Shown: positions 32,606-40,899 of the stretch, one piece after another
Layout: each line of letters opens with the position of its first letter
Numbering within the stretch: position 1 is the stretch's first letter
Assembly: GCF_014199525.1 (NCBI RefSeq)
Contig: NZ_JACHNU010000001.1
Span: forward strand, 1,218,182-1,282,181
Reading direction: 5' to 3'
DNA: 64,000 bases
DNA from: Conexibacter arvalis
Lineage (GTDB): Bacteria > Actinomycetota > Thermoleophilia > Solirubrobacterales > Solirubrobacteraceae
The notes under the pieces: model-generated
The model's input: the letters and a program-made list of their open reading frames with translations, nothing else
Told to the model about the DNA's origin: nothing
The model's database searches: none
Position numbers and translations under genes: made by a program

Positions 32606-33799
32606 GTGACCGGCGCGCCGCTGCCGCGCGCCCACCGCCGCGAGGCGGTGCGGGTGTGGGCGCTGATCCGCCTGGCGGCGCTGCCGGCGATCTTCCTCGG
32701 CGAGCGGCTGGTCGCGCATCCGAGCCCGCGCAGCGACCCGTTCGTCCCGCTGATGATCGCGGCGACGGTCTATGCGCTGATCGCGTGCGTCGTCGCGTTC
32801 GCGCCGCGGGCGCGGCAGCTCCCGCCGCAGCTGCTGGCGACCTTCGACCTCGCCTTCATCTGGGCGCTGACCTACACCTCCGGCGGCCCCTTCTCGCAGC
32901 TCCGCTACGCCTTCTTCCTGCTGCCGATCGGCGCGGCGCTGCTGCTGCGGCCGCCGCTGACGGCGTGGGCGTCGCTGGGGATCGTCGTCGGCTACGTCGC
33001 GATCGCGCTGCTCTACCCGACCGAGGACGCCGCCGACTTCGAGCTGACGCAGGGGCTGTACCTCGTGTGGATGGGGATCGTCGCGGTGCTGCTGTCGCGC
33101 CTGCTCGCCCGTCGCGCCGACGAGGTCGAGCGGCTCGCCGCCAGCCGCGGCAGGCTCGTCGCGCAGGCGCTCGACGCCGAGGACCGCGAGCGCAGCCGGC
33201 TCGCCGGAGCGCTCCACGACGAGGCGGTCCAGAACCTGCTCGCCGCGCGTCACGAGCTGGCGGCCGGCGGCGACCTCGGCTTCGTCCAGCAGGGGCTCGA
33301 CCGCACGATCGGCCAGCTGCGCGACGCGATCTTCGACCTCCACCCGGCCGCGCTCGACCACGCCGGCCTCGCGGCGGCGCTCGACGCGGTCGCCGAGCAC
33401 GCCGGCAGGCGGGCCGGCTTCGGCTGGCGGGTCGTGGTCGAGCCGGACGCCACCGGCATGCACGACCAGCTGCTGTTCTCGCTGGCGCGCGAGCTGATCC
33501 TCAACGTCGCCGAGCACGCGCGCGCGAGATCGCTGACCGTGCGGGTGCGGCGGACGCCGGCGGAGCTGGTGCTGGAGGTCGCCGACGACGGCGTCGGGCT
33601 CGACCCCGAGCGCCTGCGGGACGCGCCGCTGGCCGGCCACATCGGGCTCGCCTCGGCGACCGAGCGGGTCGAGGCGCTCGACGGGCTGCTGGAGATCGCC
33701 GCCCGTCCCGGCCAGGGGACGCTCGTGCGCGCCCGCATCCCGGTGACCTCGGCCGAGGCGACCCGCCGCGACGCCGGCGCCGCCGCCGACCCATCCTGA
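32606..33799 (+). CDS. Sensor histidine kinase, NarX/DesK (HisKA_3) type
   Basis: A 397-residue membrane kinase. Five or six transmembrane helices (about 20-165, e.g. FVPLMIAATVYALIACVVAF and RYAFFLLPIGAALLLRPPLT) form a sensor with almost no loop outside the membrane. The dimerisation helix has phosphoacceptor His in RSRLAGALHDEAVQNLL, and the ATPase domain ends with LEVADDGVGLD and IGLASATERVEAL. The N box reads NVAEHARARS, a variation on the usual NALKHA. The ligand is unknown, probably a membrane or redox signal. Its partner is the LuxR-type regulator immediately upstream. Confidence 0.92.
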   Translation: MTGAPLPRAHRREAVRVWALIRLAALPAIFLGERLVAHPSPRSDPFVPLMIAATVYALIACVVAFAPRARQLPPQLLATFDLAFIWALTYTSGGPFSQLRYAFFLLPIGAALLLRPPLTAWASLGIVVGYVAIALLYPTEDAADFELTQGLYLVWMGIVAVLLSRLLARRADEVERLAASRGRLVAQALDAEDRERSRLAGALHDEAVQNLLAARHELAAGGDLGFVQQGLDRTIGQLRDAIFDLHPAALDHAGLAAALDAVAEHAGRRAGFGWRVVVEPDATGMHDQLLFSLARELILNVAEHARARSLTVRVRRTPAELVLEVADDGVGLDPERLRDAPLAGHIGLASATERVEALDGLLEIAARPGQGTLVRARIPVTSAEATRRDAGAAADPS

Positions 33800-33845
33800 A
33801 TTCACACCGCCGCTCGGGATACGCTGCCGGCAACGCCCCGGGACG

Positions 33846-33882
33846 ACCGGTCCGCGTGCACGGAGGTCGCACGCGGACCGGT
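33846..33882 (+). terminator. Terminator hairpin after the NarX-type kinase
   Basis: ACCGGTCCGCGTGC (33846-33859) pairs perfectly with GCACGCGGACCGGT (33869-33882) around a nine-base loop. No T run follows, as often in high-GC actinobacteria. Confidence 0.65.
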
Positions 33883-33932
33883 GGGGCGGTCCCTCCGGCT
33901 TCAGTAGGCTCGCTCGCGACGAGAGGAGCCGC

Positions 33933-34037
33933 ATGGAGCAGCTGATGCTGACGCCACGCCCGCGCAGAGCGCCCGCCGCCACCCGCGACGCCCTCTGCCC
34001 GACTTGGCGCCGGCGGCTCGCCATGCATCTGGCCTGA
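33933..34037 (+). CDS. Possible 34-residue basic peptide
   Basis: A short frame (MEQLMLTPRPRRAP...RRLAMHLA) with a strong ribosome site GAGAGGAG five bases before its ATG, and seven or more Arg residues. The remainder of 33800-34101 holds the hairpin at 33846 and no other gene. Nothing else supports translation, and the frame could be chance. A leader-peptide role for the downstream gene is possible. Confidence 0.35.
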   Translation: MEQLMLTPRPRRAPAATRDALCPTWRRRLAMHLA

Positions 34038-34101
34038 GCCGACCGGTGAACGGGTAGTCCGTCACTGCGACCAGTGAGCGGACCAGAGACGAGGAGGACC
34101 G

Positions 34102-34332
34102 GTGAAGTTCAACCGCATCGCCGAGAAGGCCAAGCAGGCGATCGACAGACGCGGCGGCATCGACGCGCTGAAGGAGGACCTGCAGGAGGTGAAGGACGCG
34201 GCGACCCGGAGAGGGAGCTTCAAGGACAAGGCGAGAGCGGCGGCCGACGCGGTCAAGACACCGGGCAGAAACCCGGACCGCGCGAGAGCCCCGTCGGATC
34301 AGACGCCTCCGAGCCCGCCGCCGGCGGCCTGA
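34102..34332 (+). CDS. Small basic protein resembling Rv0909/MT0933-type antitoxins
   Basis: A 76-residue protein with GTG start and GAGGAGG seven bases upstream. The N-terminal FNRIAEKAKQAIDRRGG, followed by ALKEDLQEVKDAATRRG and SFKDKARAAADAVK, has the alternating Lys/Ala/Asp helix pattern of the MT0933-like antitoxin family, which is also close to CsbD-like stress proteins. The tail is Pro-rich. No cognate toxin gene lies next to it. A stress-related helical protein is as likely as an antitoxin. Confidence 0.55.
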   Translation: MKFNRIAEKAKQAIDRRGGIDALKEDLQEVKDAATRRGSFKDKARAAADAVKTPGRNPDRARAPSDQTPPSPPPAA

Positions 34333-34351
34333 CGGGGTTGCGACGGGGTCG

Positions 34352-34693
34352 TCAGCAGGGCGCGGCTTCGACCGCCGCGGTGAGCGCGTGCTCCAGCGCG
34401 TCGCGCTGGAACGGCTTCAGCACGTGCGCGACCGGCTCGAGCCCCTGCAGCTGCGGGCTCGGCGGGAAGATGCTGCAGATCACGATCGGCAGCTCGGGAT
34501 GCTCGGCGCGCAGCGTCCGCGCCAGCTCGAGCCCGCCGTTGAAGGCCGGCTCGAGCAGCAGCACGTCCGCGTTCTCCGCAGCCGCGGCGGTGTGCCGGTC
34601 GTGGACGACCGGCTCGTGGCCCAGCCGGACGATCGAGCGCTCCAGCAGCGCCCGCACGTCGGCGGACGGTTCGGCGATCAGGACCCGAGCCAT
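34352..34693 (-). CDS. Degenerate receiver-domain protein
   Basis: A 113-residue single CheY-like domain: ARVLIAEPSADVRALLERS, ENADVLLLEPAFNGGLELA, LPIVICSIF and VAHVLKPFQRDALEHAL. The fold is clear, with the conserved Lys93 and Ser74 in place. The phosphoacceptor Asp is replaced by Glu48, and one of the usual N-terminal acidic residues is Glu8 followed by Pro. Glu at this place often mimics phosphorylation, so the protein may be constitutively active or respond to something other than a kinase. It is divergent from a PhoB-type regulator, with 65 bases between the two starts. Confidence 0.8.
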   Translation of the reverse strand: MARVLIAEPSADVRALLERSIVRLGHEPVVHDRHTAAAAENADVLLLEPAFNGGLELARTLRAEHPELPIVICSIFPPSPQLQGLEPVAHVLKPFQRDALEHALTAAVEAAPC

Positions 34694-34758
34694 TGAAGGA
34701 TCATCCGGTGATCGCGTGGCGGGCGTGCATGAATCCGGTATGGACATGGAGGTGAGCC

Positions 34759-35478
34759 ATGGCTGATGTGCTCGTCGTCGAGGACGAGGAGGACGTCCGC
34801 CGGCTGGTGCGGGTCCTGCTCGAGCGGGCCGGGCACTCGGTCGCCGAGGCCGGCAACGGGATCGAGGCGCTCGCGCTCGTCCAGGCCGACGCGCCCGACC
34901 TCGTCGTGCTCGACGTGACGATGCCCGAGCTCGACGGCTGGCAGACGCTGGAGCGGATCCGCGACCTGTGCGAGGTCCCGGTGCTGATGCTGACGGCGCG
35001 CGCCGGCGAGCTCGACAAGGTTCGCGGGCTCAAGAGCGGCGCCGACGACTACGTCACCAAGCCGTTCGGCCGCCAGGAGCTGCTCGCGCGCGTCGAGGCG
35101 CTGCTGCGCCGCACCTCGGGCCCCCCGGAGGTCCGTCCCGCCTACAGAGACGCCGCCGTGACGGTCGACTACGTCAGCCGAGAGGTGCAGGTCGGCGGGC
35201 GCCCGGTCCAGCTGACCCCGCTCGAGTTCAAGCTGCTGTCGGCGTTCGTGCGCCATCCCAACGAGACGCTCGGCCGCGACCGCCTGCTGGAGCTGGTGTG
35301 GGGCGACAGCGAGGGCTTCGGCGGCGACCAGGTGAAGCTGTACGTCGGCTACCTGCGCCGCAAGCTCGGCTGGGACGCCGCCGCGCCGTCGCCGATCGAG
35401 ACGGTGCGCGGCTTCGGCTACCGCTACCGACCGCCGGAGCGGCGCAGCGGCCAGGCCGCTCAGCCGTCGGCCGAGTAG
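34759..35478 (+). CDS. OmpR/PhoB-type response regulator
   Basis: A 239-residue regulator. Receiver domain (1-120): VEDEEDVRRLVRVLLERAGH, phosphoacceptor Asp in LVVLDVTMPELDG, Thr in LMLTARAG and Lys in YVTKPFG. The winged helix (130-232) reads VQLTPLEFKLLSAFVRHPNE, then GGDQVKLYVGYLRRKLGW and ETVRGFGYRY. Its last 19 bases overlap the end of a convergent sensor kinase gene, which is probably its partner, although the opposite orientation is unusual for a pair. Confidence 0.95.
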   Translation: MADVLVVEDEEDVRRLVRVLLERAGHSVAEAGNGIEALALVQADAPDLVVLDVTMPELDGWQTLERIRDLCEVPVLMLTARAGELDKVRGLKSGADDYVTKPFGRQELLARVEALLRRTSGPPEVRPAYRDAAVTVDYVSREVQVGGRPVQLTPLEFKLLSAFVRHPNETLGRDRLLELVWGDSEGFGGDQVKLYVGYLRRKLGWDAAAPSPIETVRGFGYRYRPPERRSGQAAQPSAE

Positions 35479-37412
35479 TCGCCGTCCTCGGGCGGGCGGT
35501 CGCGGTAGGCGACCGGCGCGAGGACCCTGCCGTCCGGGCGACGCGAGGTGGTCAGCGGCAGGCGCACGGTGAAGGTGGTGCCGACGCCGACCTCGCTGGA
35601 GACGGCGATCTCGCCGCCGTGGGCCGCGACGATCGCGCGCACGATCATCAGCCCCAGGCCGACGCCGGGCACCGCTCTGGCGGTCGCGTTGGAGGCGCGG
35701 AAGAAGCGGTCGAAGAGGCGCGCCTGCTCCTCGGCCGGGACGCCGACGCCGGTGTCGGAGACTTCGATGCGCGCCTGGCCGCCGTCGCTGCTGAGCCGCA
35801 CCTCGACGTGGCCGTCGGAGGGCGTGAACTTGAGCGCGTTCGAGATCAGGTTGTCGAACACCTGCGCGATCCGGTCGCGGTCGCCGACGCACGGCTCGAC
35901 GGGCTCGATCTTGGCGCTCAGCAGGATGCCGGCGTCCTCGGCGCGCGGCCGCGCGCCCTCGACCGCCTCGCGCGTGATCTGGGGGAGGTCGACGATGCCG
36001 GGGTCGAGCAGCAGCGAGCCCGACTCGACCTGCGCGGCGAACAGCAGGTCGCCGACGAGCCGCAGGAGGCGATGGGCGTTGCGCTCGACGATCTGGAGAT
36101 GGCGGATCTGCTCCTCGTCGGCGGCGTCCTCGCGCGCGTGCTCGCCGAGCACCAGCTCGACGTACCCAAGGATCGCCGTCAGCGGCGTCCGCAGCTCATG
36201 CGAGACGAGCGCGAAGAACTCCTCCTTGACGCGCTCGGCCTCGCGCTCGCCGGTCACCTCGCGCAGGACGAGCAGCCGGCCGATCAGCCGCCCGTGGCTG
36301 TCGTGGACCGGAGCGGCGTAGCGCGCGAAGGCGCGGCGCGTGCCCAGCAGCGTGATCTCGTCGCGGGATTCGCCGGCCTCGTGACCGAGGTCGAGCGGCA
36401 GCAGCGTGCCGTGCTGGTCGATCGCGGTGGCGCGCGGCCCGAACGCCTTGCGGACGGCTCGCATCGGCGGGTTGTCGACGATCGGGACGCCGTTGGAGTC
36501 GAGCAGCGCGATCGCGTCCGGCGTCGCGTCGAGCACCGCGCGCAGGACGCTGGCGCCCTCCCGCGCGGAGCGGACCGCGTCGACCAGCTCGGCGCCGCGG
36601 TTCTCCAGCTCGGCGTTCTGCCGCTCGAGGCGGCTGCGGCTCTCCTGCAGCGACGCTCCCATCTGGTCGAAGGTCTGCGCCAGCTCGGCGACCTCGCCGG
36701 TGCCGCCGTGCTCGGCGCCGACGCGCGCGTTGAGGTCGCCGGCGGCGATCGCGCGCGCCGTGTCTGCGACGCGGCCGAGCGGCCCCAGCACGGCGCGCCG
36801 CATGTACAGCAGGCAGCCGACGACGAGCAGGATCGTCGCGACGATGCCGACGACGCCGACGTACTCGGCCAGCTCCGCGAGGCGGCCGGTCCTCTCGCGC
36901 CGCGGCAGCAGCGTGTCGCGCTGACCGTCGACGAGCTGGCTGAGACGGACGCCGGTCCGCTCGGCCGCCTCCTCTCTGACCGCGAGCTCGCCGACGGTCG
37001 GCAGGTTCGACGGCGCCAGCGCCAGGATCGGGCGGGCGGTCCCGTGGACGTAGCGCTGCGCGTCGACCAGCTCGCGCCGGATCGCGGCGGTGCCCGGCTC
37101 GGGGTGGCTGTCGATCGTCTCTTCGGCGAGCGTCAGCCGGCGGTCGAGCGTCGCGACCAGCCGGGTCAGCACCGCGCGGTTGCGCAGGCTCGGGTCGCGC
37201 ACGTAGTCGCGCAGCACCGGCTCCAGCGCCTGCAGCGCGCCCTGGACTCTGCTCGTCGCGACGACGACCCTCGCGGTCTGCGCCGCCCGCTCGTCGGTGC
37301 CGCGCAGCTCGCGTATCGCGACGAGCATCACGACGAGCACGGCGAGGAAGAGGACCGTCATCGTGCCGATCCCCGCGAGAAGCCTCCTCCGCAGACCTCC
37401 GGTGCGGCGCAT
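35460..37412 (-). CDS. Sensor histidine kinase with CHASE3-like, HAMP and PAS domains
   Basis: A 650-residue membrane kinase. The first transmembrane helix (LLAGIGTMTVLFLAVLVVML) is followed by an extracytoplasmic helical sensor of about 145 residues resembling CHASE3, and a second helix (YVGVVGIVATILLVVGCLLY). Next come HAMP, a PAS domain (RAVLDATPDAIALLDSNG), HisKA with the His in FFALVSHELRTPLTAILGY, and the ATPase with NLISNALKFTPSDG, DTGVGVPAEEQARLF and GLGLMIV. All kinase boxes are intact. It converges with the PhoB-type regulator, overlapping by 19 bases. fdhD is divergent from it. Confidence 0.93.
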   Translation of the reverse strand: MRRTGGLRRRLLAGIGTMTVLFLAVLVVMLVAIRELRGTDERAAQTARVVVATSRVQGALQALEPVLRDYVRDPSLRNRAVLTRLVATLDRRLTLAEETIDSHPEPGTAAIRRELVDAQRYVHGTARPILALAPSNLPTVGELAVREEAAERTGVRLSQLVDGQRDTLLPRRERTGRLAELAEYVGVVGIVATILLVVGCLLYMRRAVLGPLGRVADTARAIAAGDLNARVGAEHGGTGEVAELAQTFDQMGASLQESRSRLERQNAELENRGAELVDAVRSAREGASVLRAVLDATPDAIALLDSNGVPIVDNPPMRAVRKAFGPRATAIDQHGTLLPLDLGHEAGESRDEITLLGTRRAFARYAAPVHDSHGRLIGRLLVLREVTGEREAERVKEEFFALVSHELRTPLTAILGYVELVLGEHAREDAADEEQIRHLQIVERNAHRLLRLVGDLLFAAQVESGSLLLDPGIVDLPQITREAVEGARPRAEDAGILLSAKIEPVEPCVGDRDRIAQVFDNLISNALKFTPSDGHVEVRLSSDGGQARIEVSDTGVGVPAEEQARLFDRFFRASNATARAVPGVGLGLMIVRAIVAAHGGEIAVSSEVGVGTTFTVRLPLTTSRRPDGRVLAPVAYRDRPPEDGDYSADG

Positions 37413-37471
37413 GCACGCCACACCGTAGCGCGCATCGGGCGCCTTGCCGAGCGGCCGCGTACGATCGTCGC

Positions 37472-38254
37472 ATGGCGGGAAGCGCCGAAGACGTGAAGGT
37501 GCGCGGAATGCACGCGGCGATCGAGCGCGACGGCGTCCGCGACTACGTCGCGGTCGAGGAGCCGCTCGAGATCCGGGTCGACGGCCGTCCGCTGGCGGTG
37601 ACGATGCGGACGCCCGGCGACGACGAGCGGCTCGCCGCCGGCTTCCTGCACGGCGAGGGGCTGATCGACCGCTGGCCGCCGATCGGGCCGAGCGGCGACC
37701 TCGCCGCCAACGTCGTCGAGGTCGCGGGGCCGCTGCTGCGCGACCCGGGCGCGCGCAGCTTCTACACGACCTCCTCGTGCGGCGTCTGCGGCAAGGGCGC
37801 GATCGACCAGGTCGCCGTCGACGCGCCGCCGCTGCCGCTCGACGCCGACCTGCCGCCGCTGCCGCGGGCGCTGCTCGCCACCCTGCCCGAGCGCCTCGTC
37901 CAGCCGGAGTTCGCCCGCACCGGCGGCCTGCACGCGACCGGCCTCTTCGACCGCGACGGCGGGCCGCGCTGCGTGAGAGAGGACGTCGGCCGCCACAACG
38001 CCTTCGACAAGGTCGTCGGCTGGGCGCTGGAGCGCGGCGAGCTGCCGCTGCGCGACGCGCTGCTGTGCGTCAGCGGGCGGCTCTCGTTCGAGCTGGTGCA
38101 GAAGGCGGTGCTGGCCGGTGCGCCGGTGCTCGTCGGCGTCGGCGCGCCGACCTCGCTCGCGGTCGCGCTCGCCCGCGACCGGGGCCTCACGCTGTGCGGC
38201 TTCGCGCGCGGCGGTCGGGTCAACGTCTACAGCGGAGAGGAGCGGGTGGCGTGA
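37472..38254 (+). CDS. fdhD: Sulfurtransferase FdhD
   Basis: A 260-residue protein that passes sulfur from a cysteine desulfurase to the molybdenum cofactor of formate dehydrogenase. Two catalytic Cys residues lie in TSSCGVCGKGAID, and VREDVGRHNAFDKVVGWALE is the family signature. A -10 TACGAT six bases before the ATG suggests a leaderless message. No formate dehydrogenase gene is in the window. Its stop overlaps the start of a persulfide-dioxygenase fusion, which suggests related sulfur handling. Confidence 0.95.
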   Translation: MAGSAEDVKVRGMHAAIERDGVRDYVAVEEPLEIRVDGRPLAVTMRTPGDDERLAAGFLHGEGLIDRWPPIGPSGDLAANVVEVAGPLLRDPGARSFYTTSSCGVCGKGAIDQVAVDAPPLPLDADLPPLPRALLATLPERLVQPEFARTGGLHATGLFDRDGGPRCVREDVGRHNAFDKVVGWALERGELPLRDALLCVSGRLSFELVQKAVLAGAPVLVGVGAPTSLAVALARDRGLTLCGFARGGRVNVYSGEERVA

Positions 38255-39639
38255 CGCGCATGCTGCTGCGCCAGGTGATCCACGACGACCTCGGCTGCGC
38301 CTCGTACCTCGTGGGCGACGCGGGCGCCGGCGTTGCCGCCGTCGTCGACCCGCGCTACGACGTCGGCGAGTACCTGTCGCTCGCGCGCTTCCTCGGCGTC
38401 CGCATCGCCCACGTGCTGGAGACGCACACCCACGCCGATCACGTCTCCGGCCACGGCCGGCTCGCCGCCGCGACCGGCGCGACGATCCACATCCACCGCC
38501 TCGCGCAGGCGCGCTTCGAGCACGTGCCGTTCGACGACGGCTGGGAGCTGGAGCTCGGGGAGCTGCGCGTGCGGGCGCTCCACACCCCCGGCCACCGGCC
38601 CGAGCACACCGCCTTCACGCTCCACGACGTCGGTCGCGCCGACGAGCCGTGGGCGGTGCTGACCGGCGACAGCCTGTTCGTCGGCGACGTCGCGCGGCCC
38701 GACCTCGCGATCGAGAAGCGCGACGGCGCCCGCGGGATCTTCCGCTCCCTGCACGAACGGCTGCTGACGCTGCCGGACATGACGGAGGTGTGGCCCGGCC
38801 ACCTTGGCGGCTCGATGTGCGGCGGCCCGGGGATGGACCTCAAGGTCGCCTCGACGATCGGCTACGAGCGCCGCCACAACGCCCGGCTGCAGGAGCGCGA
38901 CGAGGAGCGGTGGGTCGAGCAGGCCGTCGCCGGGCTCGGTCCGCAGCCGCCGAACTTCGAGGCGATCGTCGCGCTCAACAACGGGCCGCTGCTCGCCGGC
39001 GGGGCCGAGCTTCCGCCGCTGGAGCCGCACGAGGTCGAGCGCCGCGCCGGCGCCGGCGCGCTCGTCGTCGACGTGCGCACCGACGTCCAGTTCGACGACG
39101 CCCACATCCCCGGCGCGGTCTCGATCCCGATCCAGCATGCCGGCTTCGGCACCAAGCTCGCGTGGGTGCTCGCGCCCGACCAGCCGCTGGTGCTCGTCGG
39201 CCGCGACGACGACGACGCCGAGCACGCCGCCGCGCTCGCGCTGGCGGTCGGCGTGCGTCGCTTCGACGGCCGGCTCGCGGGCGGGATGACGACCTGGCGC
39301 GCCGACGGGATGCCGGTCGCGCGGATCGAGCGGGTGGCGGCCGAGCGGCTGCCGGAGCGCCGCGCGAGCGACCCGGAGCTGCAGGTGCTCGACGTGCGCG
39401 AGCGGAGCGAGTGGGAGGCGGGGCGCCTCCCCGGCTCGCTGCACGCGCCGTATCACGAGCTGAGGGAGCTGCCGGAGGCGATCGACCCGCGCCGTCCCGT
39501 CGCGGCGATCTGCGCGAGCGGGCAGCGCAGCGGCGTCGCGGCGAGCCTGCTCGCGCGGCTCGGCGTGCGCGAGGTCGTCCACGTCGTGAGAGGCGGCGTC
39601 GGCACGCTCGAGCGAGCCGGCGTGCCCTTGGAGCGCTGA
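38251..39639 (+). CDS. Persulfide dioxygenase fused to two rhodanese domains
   Basis: A 462-residue fusion. Residues 1-240 are an ETHE1-like metallo-beta-lactamase domain with ETHTHADHVSG, HTPGHRPEH and LTGDSLFVGDVARPDL, which provide the iron ligands. Such enzymes oxidise persulfides to sulfite. Two rhodanese domains follow. In the first (about 260-355, VVDVRTDVQFDDAHIPGAVS) the loop reads LVGRDDDD where the active Cys should be, so it is probably inactive. In the second (365-460) AAICASGQRSGVAAS has the Cys. The GTG start overlaps the fdhD stop (GTGA). A role in sulfide or persulfide detoxification is likely. Confidence 0.93.
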   Translation: MTRMLLRQVIHDDLGCASYLVGDAGAGVAAVVDPRYDVGEYLSLARFLGVRIAHVLETHTHADHVSGHGRLAAATGATIHIHRLAQARFEHVPFDDGWELELGELRVRALHTPGHRPEHTAFTLHDVGRADEPWAVLTGDSLFVGDVARPDLAIEKRDGARGIFRSLHERLLTLPDMTEVWPGHLGGSMCGGPGMDLKVASTIGYERRHNARLQERDEERWVEQAVAGLGPQPPNFEAIVALNNGPLLAGGAELPPLEPHEVERRAGAGALVVDVRTDVQFDDAHIPGAVSIPIQHAGFGTKLAWVLAPDQPLVLVGRDDDDAEHAAALALAVGVRRFDGRLAGGMTTWRADGMPVARIERVAAERLPERRASDPELQVLDVRERSEWEAGRLPGSLHAPYHELRELPEAIDPRRPVAAICASGQRSGVAASLLARLGVREVVHVVRGGVGTLERAGVPLER

Positions 39640-39728
39640 GGCGACCGCGGCCGTTGCCTGCGCGCCGCTCGCGGGCAGACTGGGAGTGATCCGCGTCCCC
39701 GCGGCCGCCCGCATCGGAGGTGCCCGCC

Positions 39729-40166
39729 ATGACGGAGCCCGCTCGCATCCTGCTCGTCGCCAATCGCACCGCCTCGACCGAGGGGCTGCGCGAGGCGGTG
39801 CGCGCCCGCGCCGCCCGCGGCCCGGCGACCTTCCACCTCGTCGTCCCGGCCCATCCGCACGGGCTGCACCGGGTCGTCGACCCGCAGGAGGGAGACGCGG
39901 GCACGGCGCAGCATGTTCTCGACGAGGCGCTGCCGGGGCTCTCCAAGGCGGCCGGCACGCCGGTCACCGGCAACGTCGGCGACGCCGAGCCGCTGATGGC
40001 GATCGCCGACGCCGTCAACCGCGACCGCTACGACGAGATCGTGATCTCGACGCTGCCGCGGCGGATATCGCGCTGGCTCCACCTCGACCTGGTCAGCAAG
40101 GCGAGAGGCCTCGGTCTGCCGGTGACCCACGTCGAAGCGGTCGACCGGGAGGTCCCGGCCGGGTGA
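39729..40166 (+). CDS. Universal-stress-like or nucleotide-binding alpha/beta protein
   Basis: A 145-residue Usp-like protein: RILLVANRTASTEGLREAVR, FHLVVPAHPHGLHRVV and RYDEIVISTLPRRISRWLHL. It is a single alpha/beta domain resembling the fold but without the G-x2-G-x9-G-S loop of the ATP-binding Usp type. ATG at 39729 has GGAGG eight bases upstream. An overlapping GTG nine bases earlier would be too close to that site. It stands alone between the persulfide dioxygenase and clpP. Confidence 0.8.
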   Translation: MTEPARILLVANRTASTEGLREAVRARAARGPATFHLVVPAHPHGLHRVVDPQEGDAGTAQHVLDEALPGLSKAAGTPVTGNVGDAEPLMAIADAVNRDRYDEIVISTLPRRISRWLHLDLVSKARGLGLPVTHVEAVDREVPAG

Positions 40167-40226
40167 GGCCGCGCGGCGAGCGGGGCCGCGGCCAGGCCCC
40201 GCGGACGCTCGGCCGCAGCGGGCCGC

Positions 40227-40808
40227 TCAGTGCTTGTCGATCACGCGGTCGATCAGGCCGTACTCGACGGCCTGCTCGGGCTTGAAGAAGCGGTCGCGCT
40301 CCATGTCTGCGTGGACTCTCTCCTCGCTCTGCCCGGTGTGGTAGGCGTAGATCTCGTCGATCCGCTTGCGCGTCTTGAGGATCTCGTTGGCGTGGATCTC
40401 GATGTCGGTCGACTGGCCCTCGAAGCCGGCGGAGGGCTGGTGGATCAGGATCCGGCTGTTGGGCAGCGACATGCGCTTGCCTCTCGCGCCGCCCATCAGC
40501 AGCAGCGAGCCCATCGACATCGCGATCCCGACGCAGATCGTCTGCACGTCGGGCTTGATGAACTGCATCGTGTCGTAGATCGCGAGGCCGGCGTAGATCG
40601 AGCCGCCCGGCGAGTTGATGTAGATCGAGATGTCCTTGTCGGGGTCGCTCGACTCGAGATGGAGGAGCTGGGCCACGATCAGGTTCGCGATCTGGTCGTC
40701 GACCGGCTGCCCGAGGAAGATGATCCGCTCGTTGAGCAGGCGGCTGTAGATGTCGAACTCGCGCTCGCCGCGCGCGGTGCGCTCGATGACCATCGGGACG
40801 AGGGGCAT
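40227..40808 (-). CDS. clpP: ATP-dependent Clp protease proteolytic subunit
   Basis: A 193-residue ClpP serine protease that forms tetradecamers with ClpX or ClpC. The catalytic Ser is in [14 protein letters not shown], His in LIHQPSAG and Asp in the [20 protein letters not shown] region. The usual QAAS before the Ser motif is IAMS here, a small difference. It is one clpP; actinobacteria usually carry two. No clpX is adjacent. It heads a minus-strand gene with no visible partner. Confidence 0.95.
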   Translation of the reverse strand: MPLVPMVIERTARGEREFDIYSRLLNERIIFLGQPVDDQIANLIVAQLLHLESSDPDKDISIYINSPGGSIYAGLAIYDTMQFIKPDVQTICVGIAMSMGSLLLMGGARGKRMSLPNSRILIHQPSAGFEGQSTDIEIHANEILKTRKRIDEIYAYHTGQSEERVHADMERDRFFKPEQAVEYGLIDRVIDKH

Positions 40809-40899
40809 GTGCGGGTCGGACCTCCTTGGTGGCGCGGCGTGGTGGGAACGGCGGTGCTGCTGTCTTCCACTCTGGCAGATCGGCGGCGGCGACAGCCGC

